DNA of 64,000 nt from Phycisphaerales bacterium. Lineage in GTDB: Bacteria; Planctomycetota; Phycisphaerae; Tepidisphaerales; Tepidisphaeraceae. A program made the translations under genes and the position numbers. Of this stretch, positions 43,577 through 52,588 are shown in pieces. Each line of letters opens with the position of its first letter. Positions within the stretch are counted from its first letter, which is position 1. Location: positions 166,996 through 230,995 of the forward strand of contig JADYZN010000035.1 in NCBI GenBank assembly GCA_020853095.1. Direction: 5' to 3'. Below the pieces are notes generated by a model. That model saw nothing but the letters and a program-made list of their open reading frames with translations, was not told where the DNA came from and did not search any database.

Positions 43577-45508
43577 GTGTTGCAACAGGTGATCCAAGCG
43601 CTGGTGGTATCGCGCAACGAGGCGGCGGACGATGTTCTGCTGGAGGCGTTGCGACTGGGAAACGCGGCCGAGAAGTCGGCGGTGCTGGCCGCGCTGATCG
43701 AACGCAAGACAACGCGGGGGCTGAGCGGGGTGATCGGTGAATTCGATGCCCTTCCGGAGGGTCTGAAACTCGCGGTATTGGATCAAATCAGGGCTTTTTA
43801 CGCCGCTTTGCGCGAATCGGGCCGAAGTGACGACCTGAAGCGCCGGCTGTCGGCGTTAAAGCTGATCGCGCTGGGCCGGCAGGGAAAGCTGGCGTACATC
43901 CTGAGCGAGAACATTCACGACAACGACCAGGCCGTCGCCAAGGCGGCGGCCGATGCGCTGGTGGGGCTGGCACGGTGGGTCTCCTCCGAAACGCGGGCGT
44001 TGCAGCGCGGGATGTCGGCGGCGGACGAAGCGGCTCAGGCCCATCAAATCCATCATGAATTGAACGACAATCGCGGGGAAATCGAACAGACGGTGGCGCG
44101 GGCGCTGGATGTGCATCGCGGACGGTTTGGGCCGGAACTGCTGCGGGCGGCGCTTCTGCTGTGCGACTGGCCGGGGAGCCGGACGCTGGCGATTTTGCAG
44201 ACGGCCAAGCACGCCGGCCAGAGTCCGATGGTTCGGCGGTTGCAGCAGCCGCCGGCCAGCGAGCATGTGGAGGCGTTTTTGCTGGGGGCCTCGCATGGAG
44301 GGTTGCGATCGCATTTCGGGGTGGTGGTTTCGCACATTGACGAAGCGCCGGTGCTGGATGCGCTGTTGCGCAAGACGCATTGGCTGAAGGATCACCAGTT
44401 GCAGTTGTGCATGCGTCAGGTGATGCGCGGAACGTGGTGGGATGAGGCGGAATTGGCGCGGGACATCGAACGAAGGCAGCCGGCCGACGCGGTGCGGATC
44501 GGCGCATGGCTGGGGGCATCGGGAATGCACGATGTGGTGCAGGATGAACGGCTGGAAAAGCTGTTGCTGCACGGGGGGGATGAACCGGCGTGCCGGCTGG
44601 CGTTGTTGCGGGTGGCGATGGAACGGCCGCGGGGGGCGTCGTTGCGGTTCTGCAAGGCGATGTTGAACGATCCGGATGAACGGTTGATGCGGATGGCGGC
44701 CAGGGAGATCGTGCGCCGGCGGCCGGCGGACATGGACAATCTGCTGCTTCCGTTGATGACCAACGCGCCCCAGTCGGTGCGGCAGGTGGTGAGCCGCGCG
44801 ATCGGGCAGGCGGGGTTTGAGCATTTCTGGCAGCGATTTGACCGGCTGGACAAAGTCACCCGGCGCAGCGCCGGCAAGGCGATGATGAAAATCCTGCCGG
44901 ATGCGGTGTTGCGGCTGGGTCGAAAGCTGGCCACCGGGCCGGCCCAGCATCGATTGAAGGCGATGCAGATCGTGCACGAGCTGGATCTGGCCGAAACCTT
45001 GCGGCCGGTGCTGGTGCAGATGTGCCGGGATGCCAATCCGAAGCTGCGGAGCAAGGCGATTCACGTTCTGGGCGAAGACCCGGCGGCGCCGGCCGAGGTG
45101 TTGCTGGATCGGTTGATCAACGACAGCGATGCGCGGGTACGAGCCAACGCCATCGAGGTGCTGGAGAGCAAGCAAAAGGCTGAATACGTGCCGATTTTGG
45201 CGCAAAAGGCGAGGGCGTCCAACAACCGCGAACGGGCCAATGCGATCAAGGCGCTGCACCGGATGAAAGTCGGGACCGCCTCATCGCAACTGCTGCTGAT
45301 GCTGCAGGATGGACGGCCGGAACACCGCATCTCCGCGTTGTGGGCGCTGCGGAAAATCGGGTGGTGGCGGATGCTCAACGAGGTCGGTCGGCTGGCCAAG
45401 GAGGATGACAATCTGCGCGTGCGACGATACGCGCTGGGGGTGCTGCGGAGCGTGGCGGAGGTGTTCAACAACGAGCGTGCGGGCAAGGAACAGGCCCAGG
45501 CGGTGTGA
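43577..45508 (+). CDS. HEAT-repeat protein of unknown function
   Basis: A 643-residue all-helical protein with HEAT/PBS-type repeats, clearest from about 330 to 600 (DANPKLRSKAIHVLGEDPA, DSDARVRANAIEVLESKQ and similar units of 31-35 residues). The first half is also helical but more divergent. There is no membrane segment or signal. The GTG at 43577 is the reading used; no good binding site is seen. It is a scaffold-type protein with no known partner. Four bases after it starts a small membrane protein, so the two are likely co-expressed. Confidence 0.8.
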   Translation: MLQQVIQALVVSRNEAADDVLLEALRLGNAAEKSAVLAALIERKTTRGLSGVIGEFDALPEGLKLAVLDQIRAFYAALRESGRSDDLKRRLSALKLIALGRQGKLAYILSENIHDNDQAVAKAAADALVGLARWVSSETRALQRGMSAADEAAQAHQIHHELNDNRGEIEQTVARALDVHRGRFGPELLRAALLLCDWPGSRTLAILQTAKHAGQSPMVRRLQQPPASEHVEAFLLGASHGGLRSHFGVVVSHIDEAPVLDALLRKTHWLKDHQLQLCMRQVMRGTWWDEAELARDIERRQPADAVRIGAWLGASGMHDVVQDERLEKLLLHGGDEPACRLALLRVAMERPRGASLRFCKAMLNDPDERLMRMAAREIVRRRPADMDNLLLPLMTNAPQSVRQVVSRAIGQAGFEHFWQRFDRLDKVTRRSAGKAMMKILPDAVLRLGRKLATGPAQHRLKAMQIVHELDLAETLRPVLVQMCRDANPKLRSKAIHVLGEDPAAPAEVLLDRLINDSDARVRANAIEVLESKQKAEYVPILAQKARASNNRERANAIKALHRMKVGTASSQLLLMLQDGRPEHRISALWALRKIGWWRMLNEVGRLAKEDDNLRVRRYALGVLRSVAEVFNNERAGKEQAQAV

Positions 45509-45511
45509 ATC

Positions 45512-45937
45512 ATGACAAGAGCAATGAAATTCATCCCGATCGCATGCATCGGCTGGTTGAGCTGTAGCGCGACGGCATTGGCCAAGCCGACGTCGGAGGA
45601 GGTGTTTCGCAGTTTCAGGGAGAACATGAGCAGCGAGCCATCAACGGTGAATCTGCTGCCGTTCGTCCTGGCTGGTGTGGCACTGATCATTTTACTGGTG
45701 GTCATCGGCAGCCGGCAAAAAAAGATCGCATCGCCCAAGGCGGTCCATCATGCGGGGAAACTGCTGAAGGAAGTCGCCCGGTCGGCGGGGATCAAACCGT
45801 CGGAGATCAAGAAATTAAAATCCCTCGCCCAACAGGCGGGGGAACGTCAGGGGTCGGCTTTGCAAAGCCCGTTGACGCTGCTGCTGTGCCCGTCGGTGCT
45901 GGCGGCGACGATGCGGCAGGGCAAAGAGAAACGTTAA
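45512..45937 (+). CDS. Small exported/membrane protein of unknown function
   Basis: A 141-residue protein. A probable signal peptide (1-25) is followed by a short exposed stretch, one membrane helix (about 47-67, LLPFVLAGVALIILLVVIG), and a Lys-rich cytoplasmic part with helices (LLKEVARSAGIKPSEIKKLKSLAQQAG). The topology resembles FliO-type or PilZ-linked anchors but there is no family match. It is in tandem with the HEAT-repeat gene, whose helical surface could be its partner (inference). Confidence 0.72.
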   Translation: MTRAMKFIPIACIGWLSCSATALAKPTSEEVFRSFRENMSSEPSTVNLLPFVLAGVALIILLVVIGSRQKKIASPKAVHHAGKLLKEVARSAGIKPSEIKKLKSLAQQAGERQGSALQSPLTLLLCPSVLAATMRQGKEKR

Positions 45938-45945
45938 GAGGATGC

Positions 45946-45969
45946 GGCGTCGCGGAGCGACGCCCTCCA
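45946..45969 (-). repeat. REP-like element, half copy D1
   Basis: First hairpin plus CGCCCTCCA end, in inverted orientation relative to copies A-C. It begins nine bases after the upstream stop codon. Confidence 0.75.
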
Positions 45970-46010
45970 TGAATCGCGCAACCCACTGTTCACTGAGGAA
46001 AATCCGACCC

Positions 46011-46083
46011 CTGGAGGGCGGCGGTCCTCCGCCGCCGTATTCGTGTTTCTCCCGCCCACGGCGTCGCGGAGCGACGCCCTCCA
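46011..46083 (-). repeat. REP-like element, full copy D2
   Basis: A 73-bp full unit in inverted orientation, with both hairpins and CTGGAGGGCG/CGCCCTCCA ends. ATCCGACC, the complement of the AAGTCGGAT flank of copies A and B, lies next to it. Confidence 0.85.
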
Positions 46084-46123
46084 TGGTGCGGCTTGGCGGG
46101 AACAACACCATCCAGAGGGATGC

Positions 46124-46149
46124 GGCGTCGCGGGAGCGACGCCCTCCAG
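46124..46149 (-). repeat. REP-like element, half copy D3
   Basis: First-hairpin half unit ending in CGCCCTCCAG, just after the stop of the convergent phosphodiesterase gene. Confidence 0.75.
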
Positions 46150-46171
46150 TGTGTCTTTGGTGGGGCGGAAA

Positions 46172-47533
46172 TTATCCGATCAGGCGGGACAGGATGGAGG
46201 CGACATCGATGGCGTTCAATGGTTGATCGACGCCGCCGCCGATGAAAATGGCGTCGGCGATGTCGGCACGGCCGTGAGAACCGCGAACCAGCGTGGGATT
46301 TTGCGGGATTTTTCGGGTTGATGGATCGAAAAACAGTTCCAGGGGGTCGTAGCCCGGTTTGCGATGAATGTCGATTTCGCCGGCGAATGCGGGGGCATCG
46401 GCCGGGTTGGTCCACCAGCGATAGTCAAACCATCCATCCGGCGGGGCAATCAACAGCAGATCGCCTGATCGACGGTGGTTGAGGTGCAGGTCCTGTTGTT
46501 CGGATCGGCCGAGGATTTGGATGTCGGGGTGGGATGCGAAAATCTCGCGTGCGGCGGCGATGGACTGCTCATCGCGCCCGTAGACGTGGGCGATTTGATG
46601 ATCCACCATCGACAGGGCACGCGATTGGGCGAAGTCGATCAACGGACCGAGGTCGGTTGGGCGGGTTTGCAACAGGCCGGCCTCGGCCAGCAGGCAGTTG
46701 GGTTGGAAATATCGGCTGGTCTGGCGCATGGCATATTCGCTCAGGATCACCAGTTGATCGCCGCCGTTCAGGATGGCCGACAACAGCACATCGAGCGCTG
46801 ATGCCACCTCTTCAACGGCTTTGTGCGCCTGGGGCGAATTGGGGCCGAAGCGTTGCAGGTCGTAATCCAGATGTGGGATGTAGACCAGTTGCAGCGTGGG
46901 ATGGTGATCGGTCCAGACGCGCGAAGCGGCGTTGGCGATCCAGCGGCTGGAATTGATGTTGGCCATCGGACCCCAGTAGTTCATCAGGGGAAAGGGGCCG
47001 AGGTCTTGAAAAAGCCGGGGCACGAGATCGGGCGGGTTGGACCAGCACAGCGAGACCAGTTTGCCATCGGGGCCGTGGTCGGGTTTGGGGGTGATTACGA
47101 TGTCGGCGGCGGGCCGTTGCGGGCCGCTGAAGCCGGGCATGGAATTCTGGAAAAAGAGCAGCGCGGTGGGATATTTGCCCTGGCCGTCGGGGGTTTGCCA
47201 GAAGCGGGTTGACTGCACGAGCTGGTTGGATTGTTCCCAGAAGGAGACCTGACGGCGAAAGTCGGTGAAGTTGGAAGCATCCACCCGATCGGCATCATCG
47301 GAGGAACGAAACGCGGGGATGCCGTTGGCGATGATGCCGTGCGATGAAGGGTGCGTGCCGGTGGTGAGAGTGGCCTGGACGCTGCACGTCAGGGCGGGCA
47401 GCGAGGGCCGCAGCGGGCAGACCGGACGGCCGGCGAGCCATTGGCCCAAGGCCGTGCGGGGTGGAATGAAGGGCAGCAACTCCGCGGAAAGGCCGGGCAG
47501 GTCGATGACGCAAAGGCGGTTCATGGATTGCAT
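46172..47533 (-). CDS. Type I phosphodiesterase/nucleotide pyrophosphatase family
   Basis: A 453-residue protein of the alkaline-phosphatase superfamily. It opens with LCVIDLPGLS (metal Asp), then LPALTCSVQATLTTGTHPSSHGII with the nucleophile Thr region, FWEQSN, the DYDLQRFGPNS segment (Asp/His ligands), VILSEYAMRQ and a late VRGSHGRADI. There is no signal peptide. These enzymes cleave phosphodiester or nucleotide pyrophosphate bonds with two zinc ions. The SEY in place of SDH at the third metal motif is unusual for the superfamily and could alter metal binding. It starts one base after the YebC-family stop codon. Confidence 0.85.
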   Translation of the reverse strand: MQSMNRLCVIDLPGLSAELLPFIPPRTALGQWLAGRPVCPLRPSLPALTCSVQATLTTGTHPSSHGIIANGIPAFRSSDDADRVDASNFTDFRRQVSFWEQSNQLVQSTRFWQTPDGQGKYPTALLFFQNSMPGFSGPQRPAADIVITPKPDHGPDGKLVSLCWSNPPDLVPRLFQDLGPFPLMNYWGPMANINSSRWIANAASRVWTDHHPTLQLVYIPHLDYDLQRFGPNSPQAHKAVEEVASALDVLLSAILNGGDQLVILSEYAMRQTSRYFQPNCLLAEAGLLQTRPTDLGPLIDFAQSRALSMVDHQIAHVYGRDEQSIAAAREIFASHPDIQILGRSEQQDLHLNHRRSGDLLLIAPPDGWFDYRWWTNPADAPAFAGEIDIHRKPGYDPLELFFDPSTRKIPQNPTLVRGSHGRADIADAIFIGGGVDQPLNAIDVASILSRLIG

Positions 47534-47534
47534 T

Positions 47535-48269
47535 TTACACCGACACCGAGTCGGGGATCTCGGCGTTGTGTGAGACGGTTTGAACGTCGTCGTTGTCGTC
47601 GAGTGCGTCGATCAGTTTTAAGATTCGCACGGCCAGTTCGCCATCCACCGCGACGGTGTTGGCCGGAAGATTGGCGATTTCACCGGCTTCGATGGGGATG
47701 TCGGTGGCGGCGAGGGATTCCTTGACCTTGAGATAGTTGGCCGGCGAGGTGATGACTTCGTACACCTCTCCTTCGTTTTTCACGTCTTCGGCGCCGGCCT
47801 CCAGGGCCAGTTCCAGCAGGCGGTCTTCGGCAACGGCCTCGGTCTTGATGGTGATGATCCCCTGCTTGTTGAACTGGAAGGCGACCGCGCCGCTGGTGGC
47901 GAGATTGCCGCCGGCGACTTCGAAGATTTTCCGAAGTTCGGGGGCGGTGCGGGCGCGGTTGTTGGTCAGGGCGTCCACCAGCAAAGCGACGCCGCCGGGG
48001 CCGTATCCTTCATAGGTGACCGACTCGAAGTTTTCGCCGCCCAGCTCGCCGGTTCCTTTCTTGATGGCTTTTTCGATGGTGTCCTTGGGCATGTTGACGG
48101 CCTTGGCTTCGTCGATGACGTAGCGGAGCGTCAGGTTGTCGCGCGGATCGCCGCCGGACCTCGCGGCGATGATGATCTTGCGGGCGATCTTGCTCCACAC
48201 CTTGCCGCGCTTGGCGTCGTTGGCCCCTTTGGCCCGCTTGATTTTCGCCCAGTGACTATGACCTGCCAT
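47535..48269 (-). CDS. YebC/PmpR/TACO1-family protein
   Basis: A 244-residue protein with the invariant start MAGHSHWAKIKRAKGANDAKRGK, the middle YEGYGPGGVALLVDALTNNR and a C-terminal acidic end. Some family members (YebC) relieve ribosome stalling at polyproline or act as DNA-binding transcription regulators (PmpR); the choice cannot be made here. AGGAGT precedes the ATG at seven bases. It lies between the TPR lipoprotein gene and the phosphodiesterase gene, all on one strand with tiny gaps. Confidence 0.95.
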   Translation of the reverse strand: MAGHSHWAKIKRAKGANDAKRGKVWSKIARKIIIAARSGGDPRDNLTLRYVIDEAKAVNMPKDTIEKAIKKGTGELGGENFESVTYEGYGPGGVALLVDALTNNRARTAPELRKIFEVAGGNLATSGAVAFQFNKQGIITIKTEAVAEDRLLELALEAGAEDVKNEGEVYEVITSPANYLKVKESLAATDIPIEAGEIANLPANTVAVDGELAVRILKLIDALDDNDDVQTVSHNAEIPDSVSV

Positions 48270-48290
48270 GTGTGACTCCTGATTGATTCT

Positions 48291-50963
48291 TCAATGGACC
48301 GACTGCACTGCATCGGCCACGGGGGCGACATCCACGACTTCGCCGTTGCCGGCTTGTTTGAGCTTCTGTTGCAATTTCAGTCGCAGTGTCTTGAGTTCTT
48401 CGCGGTCGGGCGTATCGGACAGCCGATCCATGGATCTCGTCCACTGGCGGACCGCTTCGGGTTTCTGGTTGAGGCGATAGAGGGCGTCGCCAAGGTGGTC
48501 CAGCACCACCGGATCGGGCCGGGCGGCCGCGCCGATGGCCTGCTCAAAATAGCGACGGGCCTCGTCGAACCGGCCCCGTTTGTACAACACCCAGCCGAGG
48601 CTGTCGAGGAAGGATTGATTGTCCGGTTCGGCCTGCACGGCAATGCGAATCAGCGCCTCGGCGCGGGCGAGATTGCGGCCCTGGTCGGCCCAGTAATATC
48701 CCAGGTCGTTGTTGGCCGGCGCGTGATTGGGATCCAGTTGCAACACCTGCTGAAGAATCTCCTCGGTGGACTTCTGCTGGCCGATCCGGCCGTACAGGTT
48801 GGCGACGTAATACAGCAGGTCCGGGTCGCCGGCGGCGGCCAACCGCATCGAATCGAGCGCCCGGATGGCATCGCTCAGCCGTTGCTGCGAAGCGTAGATT
48901 TCGACCAGCCGTTCGACGGCGTTGCGGTTGTCCGGATGACGGGCGCGTTCCTGTTCCAGCAGGTCGACGTACTGATCGACCCGGCCGCCGCGGGTGTAAA
49001 GCTCCTGCAGCGCCGAGAGAACTTCCGGATCATCGGGATGTTCATCAAACAGCCGATTGAGAATCGCTTCTGCCTCGTTGGGATGTTTGGTGCCGAACAG
49101 GAGCATCGCCTGAAACAGTTGGGCCTGCACGTTGGAAGGATCGGCCGATCGCCAGTTTTGCAACGCCTTAACCGCCAGCGCGGGGTCCTGCATGCTAACG
49201 TAATAACCGAACAGCAGACTGTGGGCTTCCTCACGCCGCGGATGATCTTCGATCAGCTTCTTTAACAGTTGTTCCGCCTGGCCGCCCTGTTGTTGCATCA
49301 GCAGCACCTTGGCGTAGGTCAGTTGCAATTCCAGCGAAGGCCGGCCGAGCCGCATCGCCCTGGCGAGCATGTCCGCGGCCTGATCGGGTTTTCCCCGCAG
49401 GAGCAGCAGCAACGCGCGAACCTCGGCGGCCAGTTCGGGCGATCCAGCTTTGTCGGCGTGTGCCGCCAGTTTTTCGCACGCATCGACCCGTTGCGATTCA
49501 TCCCAGTCGGGACGGGTCCAGTATTGATTCACGATGGCGCGATACGCCGGGGCGAAGGGAGGATCGATCTTTGTCGATTCTTCCATCGCGCTGCGCGACA
49601 GGGCATCGCGGTTCCACGTGTCCGCCACGCGCGAGATGAAGAACAATTGGGTTGAACGGACCGCGGGTGGAACGTCCAGCCGCTGAAGATCGGTCAGTCG
49701 CAGCCGGCCTTTGCGAGACAGGCGGGTCAGATCGAAAAACATCGGGCCGATGTCGTTCAGATTGTCGGGTTGATCGGCGACGGCCGACAACAGCAATTTC
49801 GCGGCCGAAGAAACGTCGTTGCGCTGGTTGTACAGACGAAACAGCCGGTTGACGACTTCGAGATCGCCGGGACGCGAGGTGGCCTGATCAAGCAGCAGCG
49901 ACTGGGCTTCGGCCGTCCGGCCATCGGAATTGAGTAAATCGGCCAGGGCAAACAGAAGCGCCCGATCCTGCGGATTCTGGCGATGCAGGCGGTACAACTC
50001 ATCGACCATCCCGCCTTCGCCGCCGTTGCCGTGATAAATTTCGCGCAACAGGGCCAGCGAGTCGGCGTTGGCGCGAAATCGCACGACCAGATCGGCGGCG
50101 CGGGCGATGGCCTGGCTGGTTTTACCGGCGGCCGACAACGCCCGAACAATGCGGGCCTGGAGATCGAAATTCGATCCATCATCGTGCCGCAATGCCAGCT
50201 CATACGCCTGGGCCGCACGGCCGGCATCACCCAGCTTGTCGTACAACAGGCCCATCTGGAAATAGATCAGGTCGGGACGGACCAGCAGATAATTCAGTTC
50301 CGGGTTGGATCGGATGGCGCGCGTTCCAAGCGAAAGGCGATTGAGCACCTGTGAATAACGATCGACAGCGGCCTGGCTGTATCCCTTTTCCTGCAACGCT
50401 CGAGCGAGAAACAAATCGACCAGCGCGGCCTGGTCTTCCTGTTTGGCATATTCCGGGCAAATCATCGCCAGTCGGAGGTGGAGCAGGGCCTTGTCGGAAT
50501 CGCCGGAAGCCAGATATTCGCGGCCAAGCTGCAACTGCGCGGGCAGGTATTCGGGCCGCAGCGCGGCGGCCTCCATGAATGCCGCGATGGCCGCCTGCTT
50601 GCCGCCGCCAACGGCCAGTTGCGCCCATCCCAAGGCCCAGTACAGCTCAAAGCTGTCGGGGTCTTTGACGATGGCTTTTTCGAGCAGGTTGACGGCGGCG
50701 AACGGCTGATTGTCGAGCGTCGCCTCGCGGGCGCGGGCATACAATTCCAACGCATCCAGCGGCGGGCGAACCAGCTCGCCGCGCGGCGGCCGCGGGGCGG
50801 GCATCTTCGGGGCCGGGCCGATCTGGTCGAGCGTCAACTGTGTCTGTTGGGAAGTCGCGGTCGCCGGCGTTGTGGGGCTTGACGGCGCGGGAGGATTGCG
50901 GGTTGCACATCCGCCGATCAGGGCGGCCGCAAGGCACGTGATGAACCAATTGCCCAATCGCAT
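48291..50963 (-). CDS. Large TPR lipoprotein
   Basis: An 890-residue protein. The lipobox LIGGC puts the lipidated Cys at 19, followed by a Thr/Pro spacer. From about 75 to 860 it is tetratricopeptide helix pairs (for example AAVNLLEKAIVKDPDSFELYWALGWAQLA and NQSFLDSLGWVLYKRGRFDEARRYF as parts). It is probably a periplasmic or outer-membrane scaffold. Similar proteins accompany polysaccharide or type IV pilus machines, but no such genes are here. It is 21 bp upstream of the YebC-family gene and probably in the same transcript. Confidence 0.85.
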   Translation of the reverse strand: MRLGNWFITCLAAALIGGCATRNPPAPSSPTTPATATSQQTQLTLDQIGPAPKMPAPRPPRGELVRPPLDALELYARAREATLDNQPFAAVNLLEKAIVKDPDSFELYWALGWAQLAVGGGKQAAIAAFMEAAALRPEYLPAQLQLGREYLASGDSDKALLHLRLAMICPEYAKQEDQAALVDLFLARALQEKGYSQAAVDRYSQVLNRLSLGTRAIRSNPELNYLLVRPDLIYFQMGLLYDKLGDAGRAAQAYELALRHDDGSNFDLQARIVRALSAAGKTSQAIARAADLVVRFRANADSLALLREIYHGNGGEGGMVDELYRLHRQNPQDRALLFALADLLNSDGRTAEAQSLLLDQATSRPGDLEVVNRLFRLYNQRNDVSSAAKLLLSAVADQPDNLNDIGPMFFDLTRLSRKGRLRLTDLQRLDVPPAVRSTQLFFISRVADTWNRDALSRSAMEESTKIDPPFAPAYRAIVNQYWTRPDWDESQRVDACEKLAAHADKAGSPELAAEVRALLLLLRGKPDQAADMLARAMRLGRPSLELQLTYAKVLLMQQQGGQAEQLLKKLIEDHPRREEAHSLLFGYYVSMQDPALAVKALQNWRSADPSNVQAQLFQAMLLFGTKHPNEAEAILNRLFDEHPDDPEVLSALQELYTRGGRVDQYVDLLEQERARHPDNRNAVERLVEIYASQQRLSDAIRALDSMRLAAAGDPDLLYYVANLYGRIGQQKSTEEILQQVLQLDPNHAPANNDLGYYWADQGRNLARAEALIRIAVQAEPDNQSFLDSLGWVLYKRGRFDEARRYFEQAIGAAARPDPVVLDHLGDALYRLNQKPEAVRQWTRSMDRLSDTPDREELKTLRLKLQQKLKQAGNGEVVDVAPVADAVQSVH

Positions 50964-51023
50964 CGGACTCCGTTTTCCCTCACGGGCGGCAAAGGGGGAT
51001 CAGAAACGCGCTTTCCGCAGGCT

Positions 51024-51917
51024 TCAGGGGATGACCTTGTTCAGCGAATAGGTGAAAATCCCGCTGGCGCCGGCCCGTTTGAGCCGGGGGATCAGCTCGC
51101 GCTCCTGTTTTTCCTCCAGGATCACCTCGACCGCCACCCACGAAGTATCGGCCAGCCGGCTGATGGTGGGGCTTTTTTCGGCCGGCAGAAATCCGATGAC
51201 CTCCGCCAGTTTATCCTCCGGCACGTTCATCTTCAGGCCGACCTTGGAGCGGGCGTCGATGGCGCCTTTGAGCAGCATCCCGATGTTTTCCATCTTTTCG
51301 CGCTTCCAGGGGGTGGCCCAGGCGGCCTTGTTGGCGACGAAGCGCGTGGTGCTTTTGAGCAGCGTGTCGACGATCCGCAGGTTGTTGGCCCGCAGGGATG
51401 ATCCGGTCTCGGTGGCGTCCACAATCGCATCCAGCAGGCGGGCCTTGATCTCGGTGGTGCCCCAGGAAAATTCGACGGTCACGTCCACGTTGCGCGACTC
51501 GAAATATTTTCGCGTGGTGTTGACCAGCTCGGTGGCGATGACGCTGCCCTGCAGGTCTTCGGGTTTGCGGACTTTGCTCTCCTCCGGGACCGCCAGCACC
51601 CATCGCACCGGATTGACGCTGGCGCGGGAATATTCCAGTTCGCAGATCTCCACCACGTCCAGCTCGTTGCCGTTTTCGACGATCCAGTCGTAACCGGTCA
51701 GCCCGCAATCGACGATGCCATCGACGACGTACCGGCTGATTTCCTGGGCGCGAAAGAGGACGGCCGAGATTTTGTCGTCGTCGAATCGCGGAAATACGCT
51801 GCGGTCGGGGATCGAGATACGATACCCCGCGCGGGCGAACAGCTCCACCGTGGCGCTTTGCAGGCTGCCGCTGGGCAGGCCGAATCGCACCGTGTTTTCA
51901 GGCAGTTTGTCGGTCAT
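51024..51917 (-). CDS. hisG: ATP phosphoribosyltransferase, long form
   Basis: A 297-residue HisG catalysing the first step of histidine biosynthesis (ATP + PRPP). FGLPSGSLQSATVELFARAGY, VDCGLTGYDWI, and VNTTRKYFE with the PRPP loop EFSWGTTEIKARL are the core. The C-terminal 75 residues are the ACT-like HisG_C domain of the long, histidine-inhibited type. It starts 15 bp after the HhH-like gene, with no other his gene nearby, so it is attached to the translation operon rather than to a his operon. Confidence 0.95.
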   Translation of the reverse strand: MTDKLPENTVRFGLPSGSLQSATVELFARAGYRISIPDRSVFPRFDDDKISAVLFRAQEISRYVVDGIVDCGLTGYDWIVENGNELDVVEICELEYSRASVNPVRWVLAVPEESKVRKPEDLQGSVIATELVNTTRKYFESRNVDVTVEFSWGTTEIKARLLDAIVDATETGSSLRANNLRIVDTLLKSTTRFVANKAAWATPWKREKMENIGMLLKGAIDARSKVGLKMNVPEDKLAEVIGFLPAEKSPTISRLADTSWVAVEVILEEKQERELIPRLKRAGASGIFTYSLNKVIP

Positions 51918-51932
51918 CGCTGTTTCACCTCG

Positions 51933-52562
51933 TCACGCCTTTGCCTTTTTTTTCGGTTTGCCCTCCTCGCGCGAATTCCGTCTCCACAGGACGTGAAATT
52001 CGTAACACTCATCCCCTTTGAGATGATGTTCCACAAACCGCTGCGCCTCGTCCAGCGTGGTCTGTTCGTCAACGATCTCCTGTTCTCGCAGATATTCCAG
52101 CAACCCATCGTCCATCGGCATCGCCGGGGCGTCGAATCCATACAACATCACGAATCCATCAACGAACGGATGAATGCCGGGCAAGTCGCGAAGGAACTGC
52201 CGCGCATCGCGCTTGCTGACGCTCTTGAGCCGTTCGAGGCTCAGCGTGTGTTCTTTTTCAAAAATGTGGTTCAGCGACAGCGTGATCATCGCCACCCGCC
52301 GTTCGATCGCGGGATAGCGATTGCCCAGCAGTTCCGCGATCTCCAGGTCCGTGGCCACGCGAAGCTCGTTGAGATCGACGAATTCCCGGTCGATCAGCTT
52401 CATCGCCTCATCCGCCCGCGCATCGGGCACGTCAAAACTCATCGCCCCGCGAACCAGCGCCTTGAGCGGCTCCATCGGCTCCTTGGGCTGCGGCTTGCGC
52501 TCCTTGAGCATCTTCTTCAGCAGCGATTTCAATTCCTCGGCGTGTTTCGTGGCGTTTTTCAT
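51933..52562 (-). CDS. Degenerate HhH-GPD (endonuclease III-fold) protein
   Basis: A 209-residue protein. The segment from about 110 to 180 has the shape of the helix-hairpin-helix and catalytic loop of endonuclease III/MutY: DARQFLRDLPGIHPFVDGFVMLYGFDAPAMPMDDGLLEYLRE (read in parts). The catalytic Lys of the LPGVGxKTA loop is replaced and no 4Fe-4S Cys set follows; only the Asp position in MPMDD remains. It should therefore bind DNA or RNA but not cut glycosidic bonds. It is placed between rbfA and hisG. ATG 52562 is used; TTG 52592 would overlap rbfA. Confidence 0.65.
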   Translation of the reverse strand: MKNATKHAEELKSLLKKMLKERKPQPKEPMEPLKALVRGAMSFDVPDARADEAMKLIDREFVDLNELRVATDLEIAELLGNRYPAIERRVAMITLSLNHIFEKEHTLSLERLKSVSKRDARQFLRDLPGIHPFVDGFVMLYGFDAPAMPMDDGLLEYLREQEIVDEQTTLDEAQRFVEHHLKGDECYEFHVLWRRNSREEGKPKKKAKA

Positions 52563-52588
52563 GTTCGTATGTTTTTTAAGTCCGGTTT

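Noticed and set aside
41775..46149. CRISPR array
   Set aside because: Repeats are palindromic, widely spaced, of full and half types, without regular spacers.
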